The notes under the pieces are model-generated. The model worked only from the letters and a program-made list of their open reading frames with translations. It searched no databases and was not told the DNA's origin. DNA of 64,000 nucleotides from Cyclobacteriaceae bacterium (lineage in GTDB: Bacteria; Bacteroidota; Bacteroidia; Cytophagales; Cyclobacteriaceae). Both the position numbers and the translations under genes were made by a program. Location of the stretch: NCBI GenBank assembly GCA_020436165.1, contig JAGQYI010000061.1, positions 52,736 to 116,735 on the forward strand, written 5' to 3'. Shown here in pieces: positions 36,452 through 45,115 of the stretch. The first letter of the stretch is position 1; each line of letters begins with the position of its first letter.

Positions 36452-37141
36452 TCAATAGCAACTCATTAAATGGTTTTTTTGCCATTTATTGATGTCAATA
36501 CCTTTAATCAAAAGCCACATCATCATAAACAATTCCGATATGAGGGTAACAATTAAAAAAGGGCTTGTCCAAAGGAAAGATTCATAGTTGGGAAGTAGAA
36601 AACCCTGAAAGAAATGAATTACATATCCAAGGCTTCCGATCATTACTAAAATACCCAATAATTTGGGAAAGAATTGAGACTTATAAACCAGGAGTTCGAG
36701 ACGGAATAACCAGAAACCGAAAAATATGGAAACGATCAATCCTCGATGCTTCTGTACGGTAAGAAAAAACATCATTGCATCCACATTTATACCTGCCAGT
36801 TGAAAAGCATTAAATGCATTTGGTTGATTTAGCAGAAAAAGAGGGACGGAGATCAAGGCCAAAATAAGCATTATTAAAGAATTGTTTTTAATAACCTGTC
36901 CTAGAAGTCGGAATAAATTAAAAACGTAAAAAACAAAAACGGTTTCCATTAACAAACCGCTCACAAGGGCAATCCTAAACATTGATTCCGAATGGATGAA
37001 ATTACTGGCCGTTAGAGAAGTATCTTCGAATGATATGAGCTTAGAATCAACATTATGTGTAAATGTTCCGGTTATAAGAACAACTATCCCAACTAACCCA
37101 GTAAGCCTTACAGTCTTTTTTGGAGATTCCATTCGAGTCAT
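36452..37141 (-). CDS. DUF4386-like membrane protein
   Basis: About 229 residues starting at ATG 37141 (ATG 37132 is equally possible). Six hydrophobic helices, with RLTGLVGIVVLITGTF, ALVSGLLMETVFVFYVFNLF and FLLPNYESFLWTSPFLIVTL. The pattern matches DUF4386 proteins of unknown function. A relative is at 48174-48848. A promoter-like motif precedes it. Confidence 0.75.
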   Translation of the reverse strand: MTRMESPKKTVRLTGLVGIVVLITGTFTHNVDSKLISFEDTSLTASNFIHSESMFRIALVSGLLMETVFVFYVFNLFRLLGQVIKNNSLIMLILALISVPLFLLNQPNAFNAFQLAGINVDAMMFFLTVQKHRGLIVSIFFGFWLFRLELLVYKSQFFPKLLGILVMIGSLGYVIHFFQGFLLPNYESFLWTSPFLIVTLISELFMMMWLLIKGIDINKWQKNHLMSCY

Positions 37142-37173
37142 CAACTAATGTATTGAATTTGAGAATCTTCTCT

Positions 37174-37191
37174 GAAAATTACAAAGTTTTT
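37174..37191 (-). promoter_or_regulatory. Promoter-like motif upstream of 36452-37141
   Basis: The minus strand reads AAAAACTTTGTAATTTTC, with TAATTTTC as the possible -7 element, 32 bases before the start. Confidence 0.45.
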
Positions 37192-37263
37192 CGTATACTG
37201 TTTTCCAGATGTTTTGAAATTCAGCCTGTTTTAAAAGAATACTTCAAAACAAATTAGTTGAAC

Positions 37264-38583
37264 TCAGTTAGTATGCAGGGCTCGAACCTTAAGGTTTACA
37301 GCCCCTTTGGGGTTTAAAGTAATAAGGGGGTTTAGCTCCACCGGTCGATTGTCAGCCATCTCAAAGTCAAACCGCTTTATAAACTCTTTAAGCGCAATTT
37401 CCATTTCCATCATGGCAAATTGCATACCAATGCAAAGGCGAGGCCCTCCACCAAAGGGGAGGTAGGTATAAGGCTTAATGACCTTATCCGGATGAAACCG
37501 ATCGGGGTCGAACATTTCCGGGTTTGGCCAATACTCGGCATCATGCTGCACTGCATAGATCAGGTTGATCACCATTGCTCCTTTAGGAATAAAAATTCCA
37601 CTTACTTCATCGTCTTCTAATGCAACACGGTCTGTGATCCAGGCCGGAGGGTATAGTCGCATCGATTCCTGAATCACCTGTCTAAGGTAATTGGAGTTTT
37701 CTTTGTCAACTTCACTTCGTAATTTATTGAGGATATCCTTATTTCTGGCAAGAAGGTAAAGAGTCCAGGTAAGCGCATTGGCGCTGGTTTCATGGCCAGC
37801 CACAAACATCACCATCAACTCAAAAAGCAATTGCTTGTCGGTCATTGTCTCTCCGGTATCTTCGTATTTCGAGTGAATAAGCATATCGAGTAAATCATTA
37901 TGCTCTCCGCCTTCATCCTTCCTTTTCTGAACAAAAGACATTATCATATCCTGCGCATGACCCACTGCATTCTTTGCTCGCCTGTAGCTTCCATTGGCTT
38001 TATAATACCAGGCAAAAAAGGGTAGCCGGATAAGCTTAACCACAAGGGTTTGTGCTATATCTACCCCGTAGCGCATCACATGAATATCCCGATCGCTTAT
38101 TTTGGTTCCCAGCAATGAATTTGAAACAATGTAGAACGCGAGCGACATCATTTCTTCGTGAATATTCACCGTCTTTCCACTGTAGTTTTTACTAAACCGC
38201 TGTAGGTAGTCATCAACTGTTTCTTCCATAATAGATCGAATACCCTCAATTTTTTCTTTATGAAAACCAGGCTGGATGAGTCTGCGCTGCCGGAGCCATT
38301 CCTTTCCTTCCAGGGTTAGAAGTCCTCTACCAAGGAAATCTGCAACTTGTTTGGTCTGAATGTCCGACTTTTCGTACCCCCGATGATTTTTTTGAAGTAC
38401 ATGCTGGATTATTTCCGGCCTGGAAGTAAAAATCGCCAATTGATTCTTTAGAATCTTTATGGCATAAGGATTTCCATAATCAGCCACATTTTGATAAAAA
38501 ACAGGTAGAGGACTTCGGAATGCTCTAAAGGTTCTCTTTAGCATTACAAAGCCCGAAACGGTTTTATACCCAGGATTTTTCAT
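37264..38583 (-). CDS. Cytochrome P450
   Basis: 439 residues. Haem-binding loop FGGGPRLCIGMQFAMMEMEI with the cysteine ligand, I-helix MFVAGHETSANALTW, K-helix ExxR in VIQESMRLYPPAW, and PERF-like region FDPDRFHPDKV. No N-terminal anchor. The arrangement resembles the CYP1103/CYP102-like bacterial group; substrate unknown. It needs a redox partner, and none is encoded nearby. Short gap (16 bases) to the serine hydrolase upstream. Confidence 0.95.
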   Translation of the reverse strand: MKNPGYKTVSGFVMLKRTFRAFRSPLPVFYQNVADYGNPYAIKILKNQLAIFTSRPEIIQHVLQKNHRGYEKSDIQTKQVADFLGRGLLTLEGKEWLRQRRLIQPGFHKEKIEGIRSIMEETVDDYLQRFSKNYSGKTVNIHEEMMSLAFYIVSNSLLGTKISDRDIHVMRYGVDIAQTLVVKLIRLPFFAWYYKANGSYRRAKNAVGHAQDMIMSFVQKRKDEGGEHNDLLDMLIHSKYEDTGETMTDKQLLFELMVMFVAGHETSANALTWTLYLLARNKDILNKLRSEVDKENSNYLRQVIQESMRLYPPAWITDRVALEDDEVSGIFIPKGAMVINLIYAVQHDAEYWPNPEMFDPDRFHPDKVIKPYTYLPFGGGPRLCIGMQFAMMEMEIALKEFIKRFDFEMADNRPVELNPLITLNPKGAVNLKVRALHTN

Positions 38584-38599
38584 GAATTGAAAATATTCT

Positions 38600-39667
38600 T
38601 TATTGATTTTTGGTTGTACTCTCAGGAGTGCTATTTCTCTTTCTTACTATTTTAACAATTCGGTTGTACATAACTTCAGATAAATTCCAGTTGTAGCCAT
38701 TAAAGTTGACGGTGTTGGTGAACTGGATGACCACCGCATCTATGTCGCTATGGTATTTGGCAATGGTTTGGTAGCCGGGTATCAAGCCTGTATGTTCATA
38801 TTTATAAATGGAAGAGTAAATTTCCTCTTCCTTCTTATCCTTAAACACGGAGCCATCGTTTAACGCCCGAATAAACGTACCTAAGTCATCTGCTGTTGCC
38901 AGCATCGATCCAACATCATCTGTTTTTAAATCGGCATTGTAGCCAACATAATAGCCACTCATTACATCATCCATATTCACATCACGAACGGAGCCGAACG
39001 TGTGATCTAAATCCAGGGGTTTCAGAATTTCTTCCTGAATATATGTGAAGGAATTGTATCCCAGCACCTTATTCATGATTCTGCCAAGCAACAAATAATT
39101 GGTGTTTGAATATTCATAACCTTCACCTGGCTTAAAATTAGCAGGTTTGTCAAGGATTAAGGCAAGCTTTTCATCATAGCTTTCTTTAGGGTGCGCCCAA
39201 TAATTATAGGTGTCGGTATAGTTAGGAATACCGCTCCTATGCTGCACCAACATCCGCAAGGTGATTTCGTCTGCGTTTTCAATTCTTCCTTTCAATTCCG
39301 GCAAATAATAGGAGAGGGTACTGTCCAGGGATAGCTTACCTTCCCTTACAAGTTTTGCTACGGCCAGGGCATTGTAAAGCTTGCCTACGCTGGCTATTTT
39401 AAATAGCGCATGAGGGTCTGCAGGTATTTTGTTTTCCCTGTTTTTATAACCGGAAGCATAAAAAGCCGGTTCTTTTCCTGCCTGGTCCACATAGACTATA
39501 ATCCCATCAAATCCCATGCTGGCAGCCTCATTTACCTGCTCCTGAATCGTATCAGGAAGTGGTTTTATCCAGGCTTTTACAATGGGCCAGGGAACATAGA
39601 ATAGGGATATGATTGCTCCAACAAGTAATAAAACTCTGATTATTTGTTTTTTCTTTTTGTTCGTCAT
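38600..39667 (-). CDS. Beta-lactamase-fold serine hydrolase, membrane-anchored
   Basis: 355 residues from ATG 39667, chosen to match the paralogue at 46975 (MTNKKKKQIIRVLLLVGAII). The N-terminal helix is uncleaved or a signal anchor. Active-site SxxK is KIASVGKLYN, the second motif is YEYSNTNYLL (YxN), and the C-terminal part includes YKYEHTGLIPGYQTIAKYHS (HTG). Class C/PBP4*-like; the substrate may be a D-amino peptide or ester. The paralogue lies on the opposite strand about 8 kb to the right. Confidence 0.9.
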   Translation of the reverse strand: MTNKKKKQIIRVLLLVGAIISLFYVPWPIVKAWIKPLPDTIQEQVNEAASMGFDGIIVYVDQAGKEPAFYASGYKNRENKIPADPHALFKIASVGKLYNALAVAKLVREGKLSLDSTLSYYLPELKGRIENADEITLRMLVQHRSGIPNYTDTYNYWAHPKESYDEKLALILDKPANFKPGEGYEYSNTNYLLLGRIMNKVLGYNSFTYIQEEILKPLDLDHTFGSVRDVNMDDVMSGYYVGYNADLKTDDVGSMLATADDLGTFIRALNDGSVFKDKKEEEIYSSIYKYEHTGLIPGYQTIAKYHSDIDAVVIQFTNTVNFNGYNWNLSEVMYNRIVKIVRKRNSTPESTTKNQ

Positions 39668-39745
39668 GATGTCAGATTTCATCTGGCTAAAAATACGATT
39701 CAATTGATTAAACCTCTTTTGGTCAACTCTATGTTTTATTGACTT

Positions 39746-40483
39746 TTACTTAATCCAGGTAGTTAACGTTCCTAATGTGTTCGTTAAATTATGAGACACC
39801 AAAGCCATTAAAATGCTTCTGCTTTTTATGGTCATCCATCCCCAGATCCAACCAAGAAGGAATGTTTGAGCGAAGTATATCCAATTCTGACTTATGCTCC
39901 CATTTTTATCTATGTGGAGGGAGTGTACTAACCCAAATAAAATGGCGGTTATTAAAACAGCCGGATTCCCAAAACTTATTTTACCTAATTTTAATCTGTC
40001 TTTAAGCAAAGTAGCAAGCAGCCCAAGCATAATTCCTCTGAAGGCAATTTCTTCGTCAAAGCCCGGCATAGTAAGCTGAAAGAATAGTGTTTCGGGTTTG
40101 GGCTCTGATTTGCCAAACAGGAAGAATGAAATTGCAATTGCTACCATTCCAATTACTGCTGTTATTAGAGTATTTGTTTTTAAGGAACCCTTCTTTTGTT
40201 TTAAGGTAAAAAAATCGTTCGCTGAAAAATCTTTTCTGAAGAGGAAGTAAAACACTATTGACCCAATTATAGCGTATATTTTTCCTGACCAATTCCAACT
40301 GCCACCAGTAAAGCTAAATTCTGAAAACTGCCTTGGCAACTCAAGCAGTATTTGGTTGAGCATGAAGAAAATAACAAAAAGCAAAAGCAATCGCCACTTT
40401 ACTTTTATTCTGTATAAACCAAAATAAATGATGGGAGCTATTACCAGTAGTTCAATGCCAATTTTTGTAAAAACCAGATCCAT
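39746..40483 (-). CDS. CPBP family intramembrane protease
   Basis: 245 residues, about seven helices. Motif 1 DEEIAFRGIMLG (EExxxR), motif 2 FGLVHSLHID and motif 3 ALVSHNLTNTLG (HNLxN). It lies one base from the upstream DUF6090-like gene, so the two are likely translated from one message. The partner substrate is unknown. Confidence 0.9.
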   Translation of the reverse strand: MDLVFTKIGIELLVIAPIIYFGLYRIKVKWRLLLLFVIFFMLNQILLELPRQFSEFSFTGGSWNWSGKIYAIIGSIVFYFLFRKDFSANDFFTLKQKKGSLKTNTLITAVIGMVAIAISFFLFGKSEPKPETLFFQLTMPGFDEEIAFRGIMLGLLATLLKDRLKLGKISFGNPAVLITAILFGLVHSLHIDKNGSISQNWIYFAQTFLLGWIWGWMTIKSRSILMALVSHNLTNTLGTLTTWIK

Positions 40484-40484
40484 T

Positions 40485-41135
40485 TTACTTTTTATACGAC
40501 CGCTCTTCTTTTATCTTCTCCAGCTCTTCAATGCTTTTTTTCATTTCCTGTAATAGAAGTTTCTCAATGGAATAGATGTCGTTTTTTACCAGCCTTTCCA
40601 GCAGCCCTATTACATCCATAACTTTTGTGCTGGAATCCATGTCCAATAATTTGTTCAAAGATTGGCTTCCCAATTCTGCGTACTGTTCTTGAAATTCGTA
40701 AATACCAGCAATTATCTGTATGGTTTCAATATTAAACTCATTGAAAACACCACTGATTTTTGAGCTTTCAAATATTATACTGTTCGTATGGCCAACCCAA
40801 TAGCCTTTCCAGCTTGGCATTTGAGCAAAGTTGAACCTCTCCTTGTTCTCCAGAAAAAGTAAGGTATAATCGTTGCGCGTAAGATTTTTGGTTACACTGT
40901 CTAACTCAATACTCAGCTTTTCATGGTATTCAATTGCAAATTCAATGTTTTTTGCATTTGATTGCAGCTCAGAAATTATTTGAGTAAGAGCATTAAGGGT
41001 ATTTTGATCTGTTCTTTTTTGATTGTTTCTTTCTCCTATGTAAAAGCCCAGGAATACACCGAATGCCACAATGGACAATTCTATCAGATATTTTAAGAGC
41101 CCTTGAAAGGTTTTAAGGATCGTAATTTTTTTCAT
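40485..41135 (-). CDS. Membrane-anchored DUF6090-like protein
   Basis: 216 residues: a single N-terminal helix (YLIELSIVAFGVFLGFYIGE) then a long charged helical region (NALTQIISELQSNAKNIEFA). Related in layout to 27562-28116. It directly precedes the CPBP protease gene, and a promoter-like motif precedes it. The function is unknown. Confidence 0.7.
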   Translation of the reverse strand: MKKITILKTFQGLLKYLIELSIVAFGVFLGFYIGERNNQKRTDQNTLNALTQIISELQSNAKNIEFAIEYHEKLSIELDSVTKNLTRNDYTLLFLENKERFNFAQMPSWKGYWVGHTNSIIFESSKISGVFNEFNIETIQIIAGIYEFQEQYAELGSQSLNKLLDMDSSTKVMDVIGLLERLVKNDIYSIEKLLLQEMKKSIEELEKIKEERSYKK

Positions 41136-41166
41136 GGGTTTTGGAGTAGGTTCTTAAATTGGTTTG

Positions 41167-41183
41167 GAAAATACTAAGTTTTT
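41167..41183 (-). promoter_or_regulatory. Promoter-like motif upstream of 40485-41135
   Basis: The minus strand reads AAAAACTTAGTATTTTC, 31 bases before the start and at the 3' edge of the next gene, whose stop is at 41183. Confidence 0.4.
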
Positions 41184-42382
41184 CATGAATTTGTATCGAG
41201 ACTTGTTTTCTCAATAATGAATTCTTTTCTATCGCCATTAAAGTCGATTAGTTCTATCCGAATAGTAGGGCCAAATTCATTCTGAAAGTAATCGCAAAAG
41301 CTACTGCCGTTTTCAAAGTCCAACCCATCTACTTTGGTTACTTTCATATTGGGTTTTATACCTTTTTTAAAAGCAATGGAGTTTTCAATTACAGATTGTA
41401 TATGAACTCCCTTTTCATTGGTATAGCCAATTCTGAATCCAAACGTCTCAATAGGATCTGTGTCAAGTTTTGGTTCCTGCAAATGCAAGACTTTGTTATC
41501 CCAATCAATTGTAACTTTAAACCTCGACAGCACCTGATTGCCAATCATGTCGGACTTACCGGTTTTAAGTTCTACTGCAAGAAGTTTTAACGTATCTAAT
41601 TGTACAGAATCTGATAGTGCAATTTCGTGATTAATATCCACCGGTGCTCCAACTACACCGTTTTGTTGTGCTCCGCTTTCCAAAAAAGTCTTATCAACTA
41701 TCCCATTTTTTTTAAGCACATCAAAAGCCTTCTTACTAAGAGCTATGGAGCCGTTAGAGCCATAATCTATAAGTATATTGCTTAATTTGGCTCTGCCAAT
41801 AGTGAAGTTAATAAACATACTGTACTGATTGTCCTCATCAAAAGGAATGGTTACCGAGTTATTCAGTGCCTCTTCACTAACAGCATTGCTTAGCGAAAGC
41901 TCTTTCTTTTCCTGATCTATCGTCCAGTTACAATGTCGCATGAGGTTTGAACCAATGATGCCATCAAAACCAAGGCACTCCAATTTGGGATTGGCATTAA
42001 AATCACCAATAAAAGCGGTTTGATTCACGAAATCGATGGAGCCTATTTTTATGCTATCTACCTGCACCCAGTCTATTCTTTTTTTGCTCTTGTCACTGTC
42101 AACAATATTTCCATGGCTAATCACTTTATAGGATTGGTTTCTTTGCAACTCTTCAGAAATACTAAATGGGGCACCCGAATCGAATAGAAATCGGTATTCT
42201 ACGTTATCAATTTTTACAGGAACGAAAATAAGCCCGTTCTTAATTTCCATTTTCACATGCTCATTGAATGCTTTTTGGGAGATATGGCCACGTTGGATTG
42301 CCTTTGTCCACTTAACAGTGCAATTAGAAAGCAAAAAAAATGTACCAAGTACTAAGAGTGGAACCTTAAATCTTATTCGCAT
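41183..42382 (-). CDS. Retropepsin-like aspartyl protease with PDZ domain
   Basis: 399 residues with a lipoprotein-type signal (LGTFFLLSNC). Two retropepsin-like lobes: FLFDSGAPFSI carries the D-S-G motif, while the second, ILIDYGSNGSIALSK, has Y in the Ser position. A C-terminal PDZ domain follows at about 305-390 (GFRIGYTNEKGVHIQSVIEN; GIKPNMKVTKVDG). The layout is a family of Bacteroidota periplasmic aspartyl-protease-like proteins. Catalytic competence of lobe 2 is uncertain. Confidence 0.85.
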   Translation of the reverse strand: MRIRFKVPLLVLGTFFLLSNCTVKWTKAIQRGHISQKAFNEHVKMEIKNGLIFVPVKIDNVEYRFLFDSGAPFSISEELQRNQSYKVISHGNIVDSDKSKKRIDWVQVDSIKIGSIDFVNQTAFIGDFNANPKLECLGFDGIIGSNLMRHCNWTIDQEKKELSLSNAVSEEALNNSVTIPFDEDNQYSMFINFTIGRAKLSNILIDYGSNGSIALSKKAFDVLKKNGIVDKTFLESGAQQNGVVGAPVDINHEIALSDSVQLDTLKLLAVELKTGKSDMIGNQVLSRFKVTIDWDNKVLHLQEPKLDTDPIETFGFRIGYTNEKGVHIQSVIENSIAFKKGIKPNMKVTKVDGLDFENGSSFCDYFQNEFGPTIRIELIDFNGDRKEFIIEKTSLDTNS

Positions 42383-42406
42383 ATGATGAGCTAAATTTCA
42401 ATTAAT

Positions 42407-42598
42407 TTATTCTTTAGAACCCTTATTGGAGCCTCTAAATTGGAAAAAAATAGAAAGAGCAAAACCAAGAAAGTAAACAAAAGCCAGTGCAGGGTTTTTA
42501 AATTTATAGCTTTCGAAATCAAATTCGTTAAATAATGCAACGCCTATGATGATTGCAGGTATCAATAGTACAATAGATATTCCCTTTTTGTTTTCCAT
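42407..42598 (-). CDS. Small two-helix membrane protein
   Basis: 63 residues: two hydrophobic helices (ISIVLLIPAIIIGVALF and PALAFVYFLGFALSIFFQF) and a polar tail (RGSNKGSKE). It lies 4 bases downstream of the DUF3667 gene and 24 bases before the aspartyl-protease gene on one strand, so co-transcription is likely. Function unknown. Confidence 0.6.
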   Translation of the reverse strand: MENKKGISIVLLIPAIIIGVALFNEFDFESYKFKNPALAFVYFLGFALSIFFQFRGSNKGSKE

Positions 42599-42602
42599 AA
42601 CC

Positions 42603-43322
42603 TTATTTTATAAAATCGATTAAAATACCTGTTCCTAATGAAATAAAAGTAAAGGAAAGCATTCCTAAGATATAGGAAATCAGAGCTTTTACATAATTGA
42701 AATATTTTCTTTTGTCAAAGAATGAGCCAATGGCCCAAAAAGCATATATAAAGAAAGCATAAGCTCCATATTCTAAAAGATGGGAATTGGTAATGCTTTC
42801 AATCATTCCGAATAGTGCCAACATCAACATTCCCATTCCCATTACAAAGCATAAGAGAATCAGAATTTCATAAAAATTATAGCTGTATTTTCTGAACAGA
42901 ATTTTAATCCAAATGGCAATAAATACTGCCATAATAATATTTGAATAACCATAATGTTCAGATATCCATTGAAAAATTAGTCCTGTTGAAGTATCATTAA
43001 AATCGTCATAATTATAATTAACATACCCATCATTGAACCCAAATATTTTGACAAATAACGTGTAGGTTAAAGAAGTGATTAGAATAAACATGATGGGTTT
43101 TACAAGGCGATTCCTATCTTCAGAAATAAACGCTCGTATATTCTGCCCGGGTCGCATCAATAATTCTTTTATTGTGTATAAAATGCCTTTTTGAAAACTT
43201 AAAACATTCCCGATTTCAGTTACAATATACCTGCTATTTATACGCTCAATTTTTAAAGGGTGTCCACAGGAAGGGCAATAATTCCCTTGAAATTCATTGT
43301 TGCATTTTTTACAAACGTTCAT
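42603..43322 (-). CDS. DUF3667 domain membrane protein
   Basis: 239 residues. It begins with a zinc-ribbon (VCKKCNNEFQGNYCPSCGHP, two CxxC pairs) and has the DUF3667 core GILYTIKELLMRPGQNIRAF followed by ISEDRNRLVKPIMFILITSL, then about five membrane helices. The family is widespread in Bacteroidota with no known function. It is 4 bases from the DUF6157 gene upstream. Confidence 0.88.
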   Translation of the reverse strand: MNVCKKCNNEFQGNYCPSCGHPLKIERINSRYIVTEIGNVLSFQKGILYTIKELLMRPGQNIRAFISEDRNRLVKPIMFILITSLTYTLFVKIFGFNDGYVNYNYDDFNDTSTGLIFQWISEHYGYSNIIMAVFIAIWIKILFRKYSYNFYEILILLCFVMGMGMLMLALFGMIESITNSHLLEYGAYAFFIYAFWAIGSFFDKRKYFNYVKALISYILGMLSFTFISLGTGILIDFIK

Positions 43323-43326
43323 TAAA

Positions 43327-43740
43327 TCATTTTTTGGACCTCATTGCTTTTATTTTCCGTATCGAATTATCAGATAAAAAATTTTGATATTCTTTGGTTT
43401 CTATACCATAGATGGCCACTTTACCGTTTTCATTGCTATGAACACCCCAACCATATCTTTTAGTAAGTGAGGAGGCTCTGAAACAAGGTTGACCCTTTGA
43501 AAAGAACTTGTTTCGTTCATCATTCCAATCTTTTTTGTCAAACTCTTTTCGGATTGCAAATACAGTAAAAAACACATCATCGGAAGTGTATTTGTATGGA
43601 TTGCCTTTTACCATATCGTATTGATAGTTTGCAACAGATTTGTTATTGCCTTTAATAGGTGGTTCTTGCCCTTGGTTTAAGGGGCAGTCTTCAGCAATTT
43701 CAATAAAGGTGTTTTTGTAATTTGTGGTATACAATTTCAT
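43327..43740 (-). CDS. DUF6157 family protein
   Basis: 137 residues from ATG 43740. MKLYTTNYKNTFIEIAEDCP, then KSVANYQYDMVKGNPYKYTS and SKGQPCFRASSLTKRYGWGV are characteristic of DUF6157 (a small soluble Bacteroidota/Firmicutes family). A longer ORF to 43827 is rejected because the family starts at MKLYTTNY. A promoter-like motif lies 35 bases upstream. Confidence 0.85.
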   Translation of the reverse strand: MKLYTTNYKNTFIEIAEDCPLNQGQEPPIKGNNKSVANYQYDMVKGNPYKYTSDDVFFTVFAIRKEFDKKDWNDERNKFFSKGQPCFRASSLTKRYGWGVHSNENGKVAIYGIETKEYQNFLSDNSIRKIKAMRSKK

Positions 43741-43775
43741 TGTTTTCCTTTCAATAACACAGACTACTCGTTTGG

Positions 43776-43793
43776 GAAAAATACAAAGTTTTA
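43776..43793 (-). promoter_or_regulatory. Promoter-like motif upstream of 43327-43740
   Basis: The minus strand reads TAAAACTTTGTATTTTTC, 35 bases before the start, with TATTTTTC as the possible -7 element. Confidence 0.4.
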
Positions 43794-43833
43794 ATAAGAA
43801 TAGTATCAATCGTGTTGAACATGTCAAATCATA

Positions 43834-44532
43834 TTACCAATAGATTGACTCCTTCTCTTTTGCCACAAAAAACCGAACAATAACTAATACCAATACAGGT
43901 ACGATTATTAAACCGTTTACAAAATTGAATAATGATACCCATCCTGTTAATTCAAATCCACCTTTTGAAATCAGAAGCAAATCGCCTAATGGACCTTTTG
44001 AAAATATAGTATTGTAGACAAAATTCCACCCTAGATGAAACCCAAAGGGCAATAATATAGATTTTGTTTTTGAAAAAGCCAATGCCCAGGCATAACCCAT
44101 TGTTCCCGTTCCAATAAAGACCAAGATCATTGCCATTGCATTTCCCAAAACACTGTAGGAGAACCAATGGTAAATGCCAAAAGCAATAGCAGATACAAAA
44201 ATGCTTTTTGTAGAACCTATTTTTTGGATGAGTATATACAAAACTGCTCCCCGAAAAATCAATTCTTCTGTAAGTACAGATTTTACATCCCACCAAAATG
44301 ACTTTAGGATTAAACCACTCGAAATGTTTTCATTCAAAGTCCAATTAGATACTTTTAAAAATGCTTCTAAATATTGAGCAAAAACACAGAGCAAGGCAGT
44401 TACCAAAAAGCCGATAAAGAACTGCTTTAGCCTTTTGGTTATCGGCATAAATCCTAAGGCTAGAATACTTTTCTTTTCAATTAGATATAAAAGCAACCAG
44501 GAAACGGAGAGTATAACCAGTATTCCTATCAT
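43834..44532 (-). CDS. CPBP family intramembrane protease
   Basis: 232 residues, about six to seven helices. Motif 1 LTEELIFRGAVLYIL, motif 2 FGIYHWFSYS and motif 3 GFHLGWNFVYN. Third CPBP copy in 9 kb. Overlaps the upstream gene by 4 bases, so it is translationally coupled to a small membrane protein. Substrate unknown. Confidence 0.88.
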   Translation of the reverse strand: MIGILVILSVSWLLLYLIEKKSILALGFMPITKRLKQFFIGFLVTALLCVFAQYLEAFLKVSNWTLNENISSGLILKSFWWDVKSVLTEELIFRGAVLYILIQKIGSTKSIFVSAIAFGIYHWFSYSVLGNAMAMILVFIGTGTMGYAWALAFSKTKSILLPFGFHLGWNFVYNTIFSKGPLGDLLLISKGGFELTGWVSLFNFVNGLIIVPVLVLVIVRFFVAKEKESIYW

Positions 44533-44963
44533 TTACTTGGCTGATCTTTCATATTGTTATTTTCTGATTTGATGCTAATAAGTACAAATCCGGCCAGCGC
44601 TAATATTAAAACAAGTAGTGGGTACCAATAATGTGACCCTGCGGAATACATTCCATAACCGTTGAACCCTTGCGCAATAAATGCTATAATAATGAAGGTC
44701 CATCTTGCCCAGACCTCATTTCTTTTTATACCAAAATGAGTAAGTGCGAACATTGAAATACCTGCAGCCATAAGCCCTCCTCCGGCAGAATGTAACATCA
44801 GCATAGATAAACTTTCTGCTTTTCTGAATAATTCAGAGTCTGATGGATTTCCAAGATAGGCTAAGTGCACATCTAAAAAGTGGAGGATAAACTGATCTCC
44901 TAGCCCTCCAATAAACATTAAAATGCTGGAAGTGTAAAGTAAAGTTAGTCCGGTTTTTTTCAT
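44529..44963 (-). CDS. Four-helix membrane protein, hypothetical
   Basis: 144 residues with four hydrophobic helices (LTLLYTSSILMFIGGLGDQF, SMLMLHSAGGGLMAAGISMF, TFIIIAFIAQGFNGYG, YPLLVLILALAGFVLISI). No catalytic motif is evident. The following CPBP gene starts within its stop region. Shares the promoter-like motif at 45020-45039. Confidence 0.65.
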   Translation of the reverse strand: MKKTGLTLLYTSSILMFIGGLGDQFILHFLDVHLAYLGNPSDSELFRKAESLSMLMLHSAGGGLMAAGISMFALTHFGIKRNEVWARWTFIIIAFIAQGFNGYGMYSAGSHYWYPLLVLILALAGFVLISIKSENNNMKDQPSK

Positions 44964-45019
44964 TTTTGCTTTGTGTTGATGGTCTACCCTCAGCCTGCTA
45001 AATGAAGGTACTCGTTTTG

Positions 45020-45039
45020 GAAAATTACGATTTTTTGAG
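45020..45039 (-). promoter_or_regulatory. Promoter-like motif upstream of 44529-44963
   Basis: The + strand reads GAAAATTACGATTTTTTGAG; the minus-strand motif lies 56 bases before the start. The block 45011-45043 (CTCGTTTTGGAAAATTACGA...GAAAAT) is also found inside the cassette spacers farther right. An AGGCAGATGCCT palindrome follows at 45077-45088, downstream of the SUMF1 gene. Confidence 0.4.
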
Positions 45040-45115
45040 AAAATCAGGTGAGATCACAGATCGCAATTGGTTTACAGGCAGATGCCTGGTTATGGTTAAA
45101 ATGGCCAGGTAGCTT

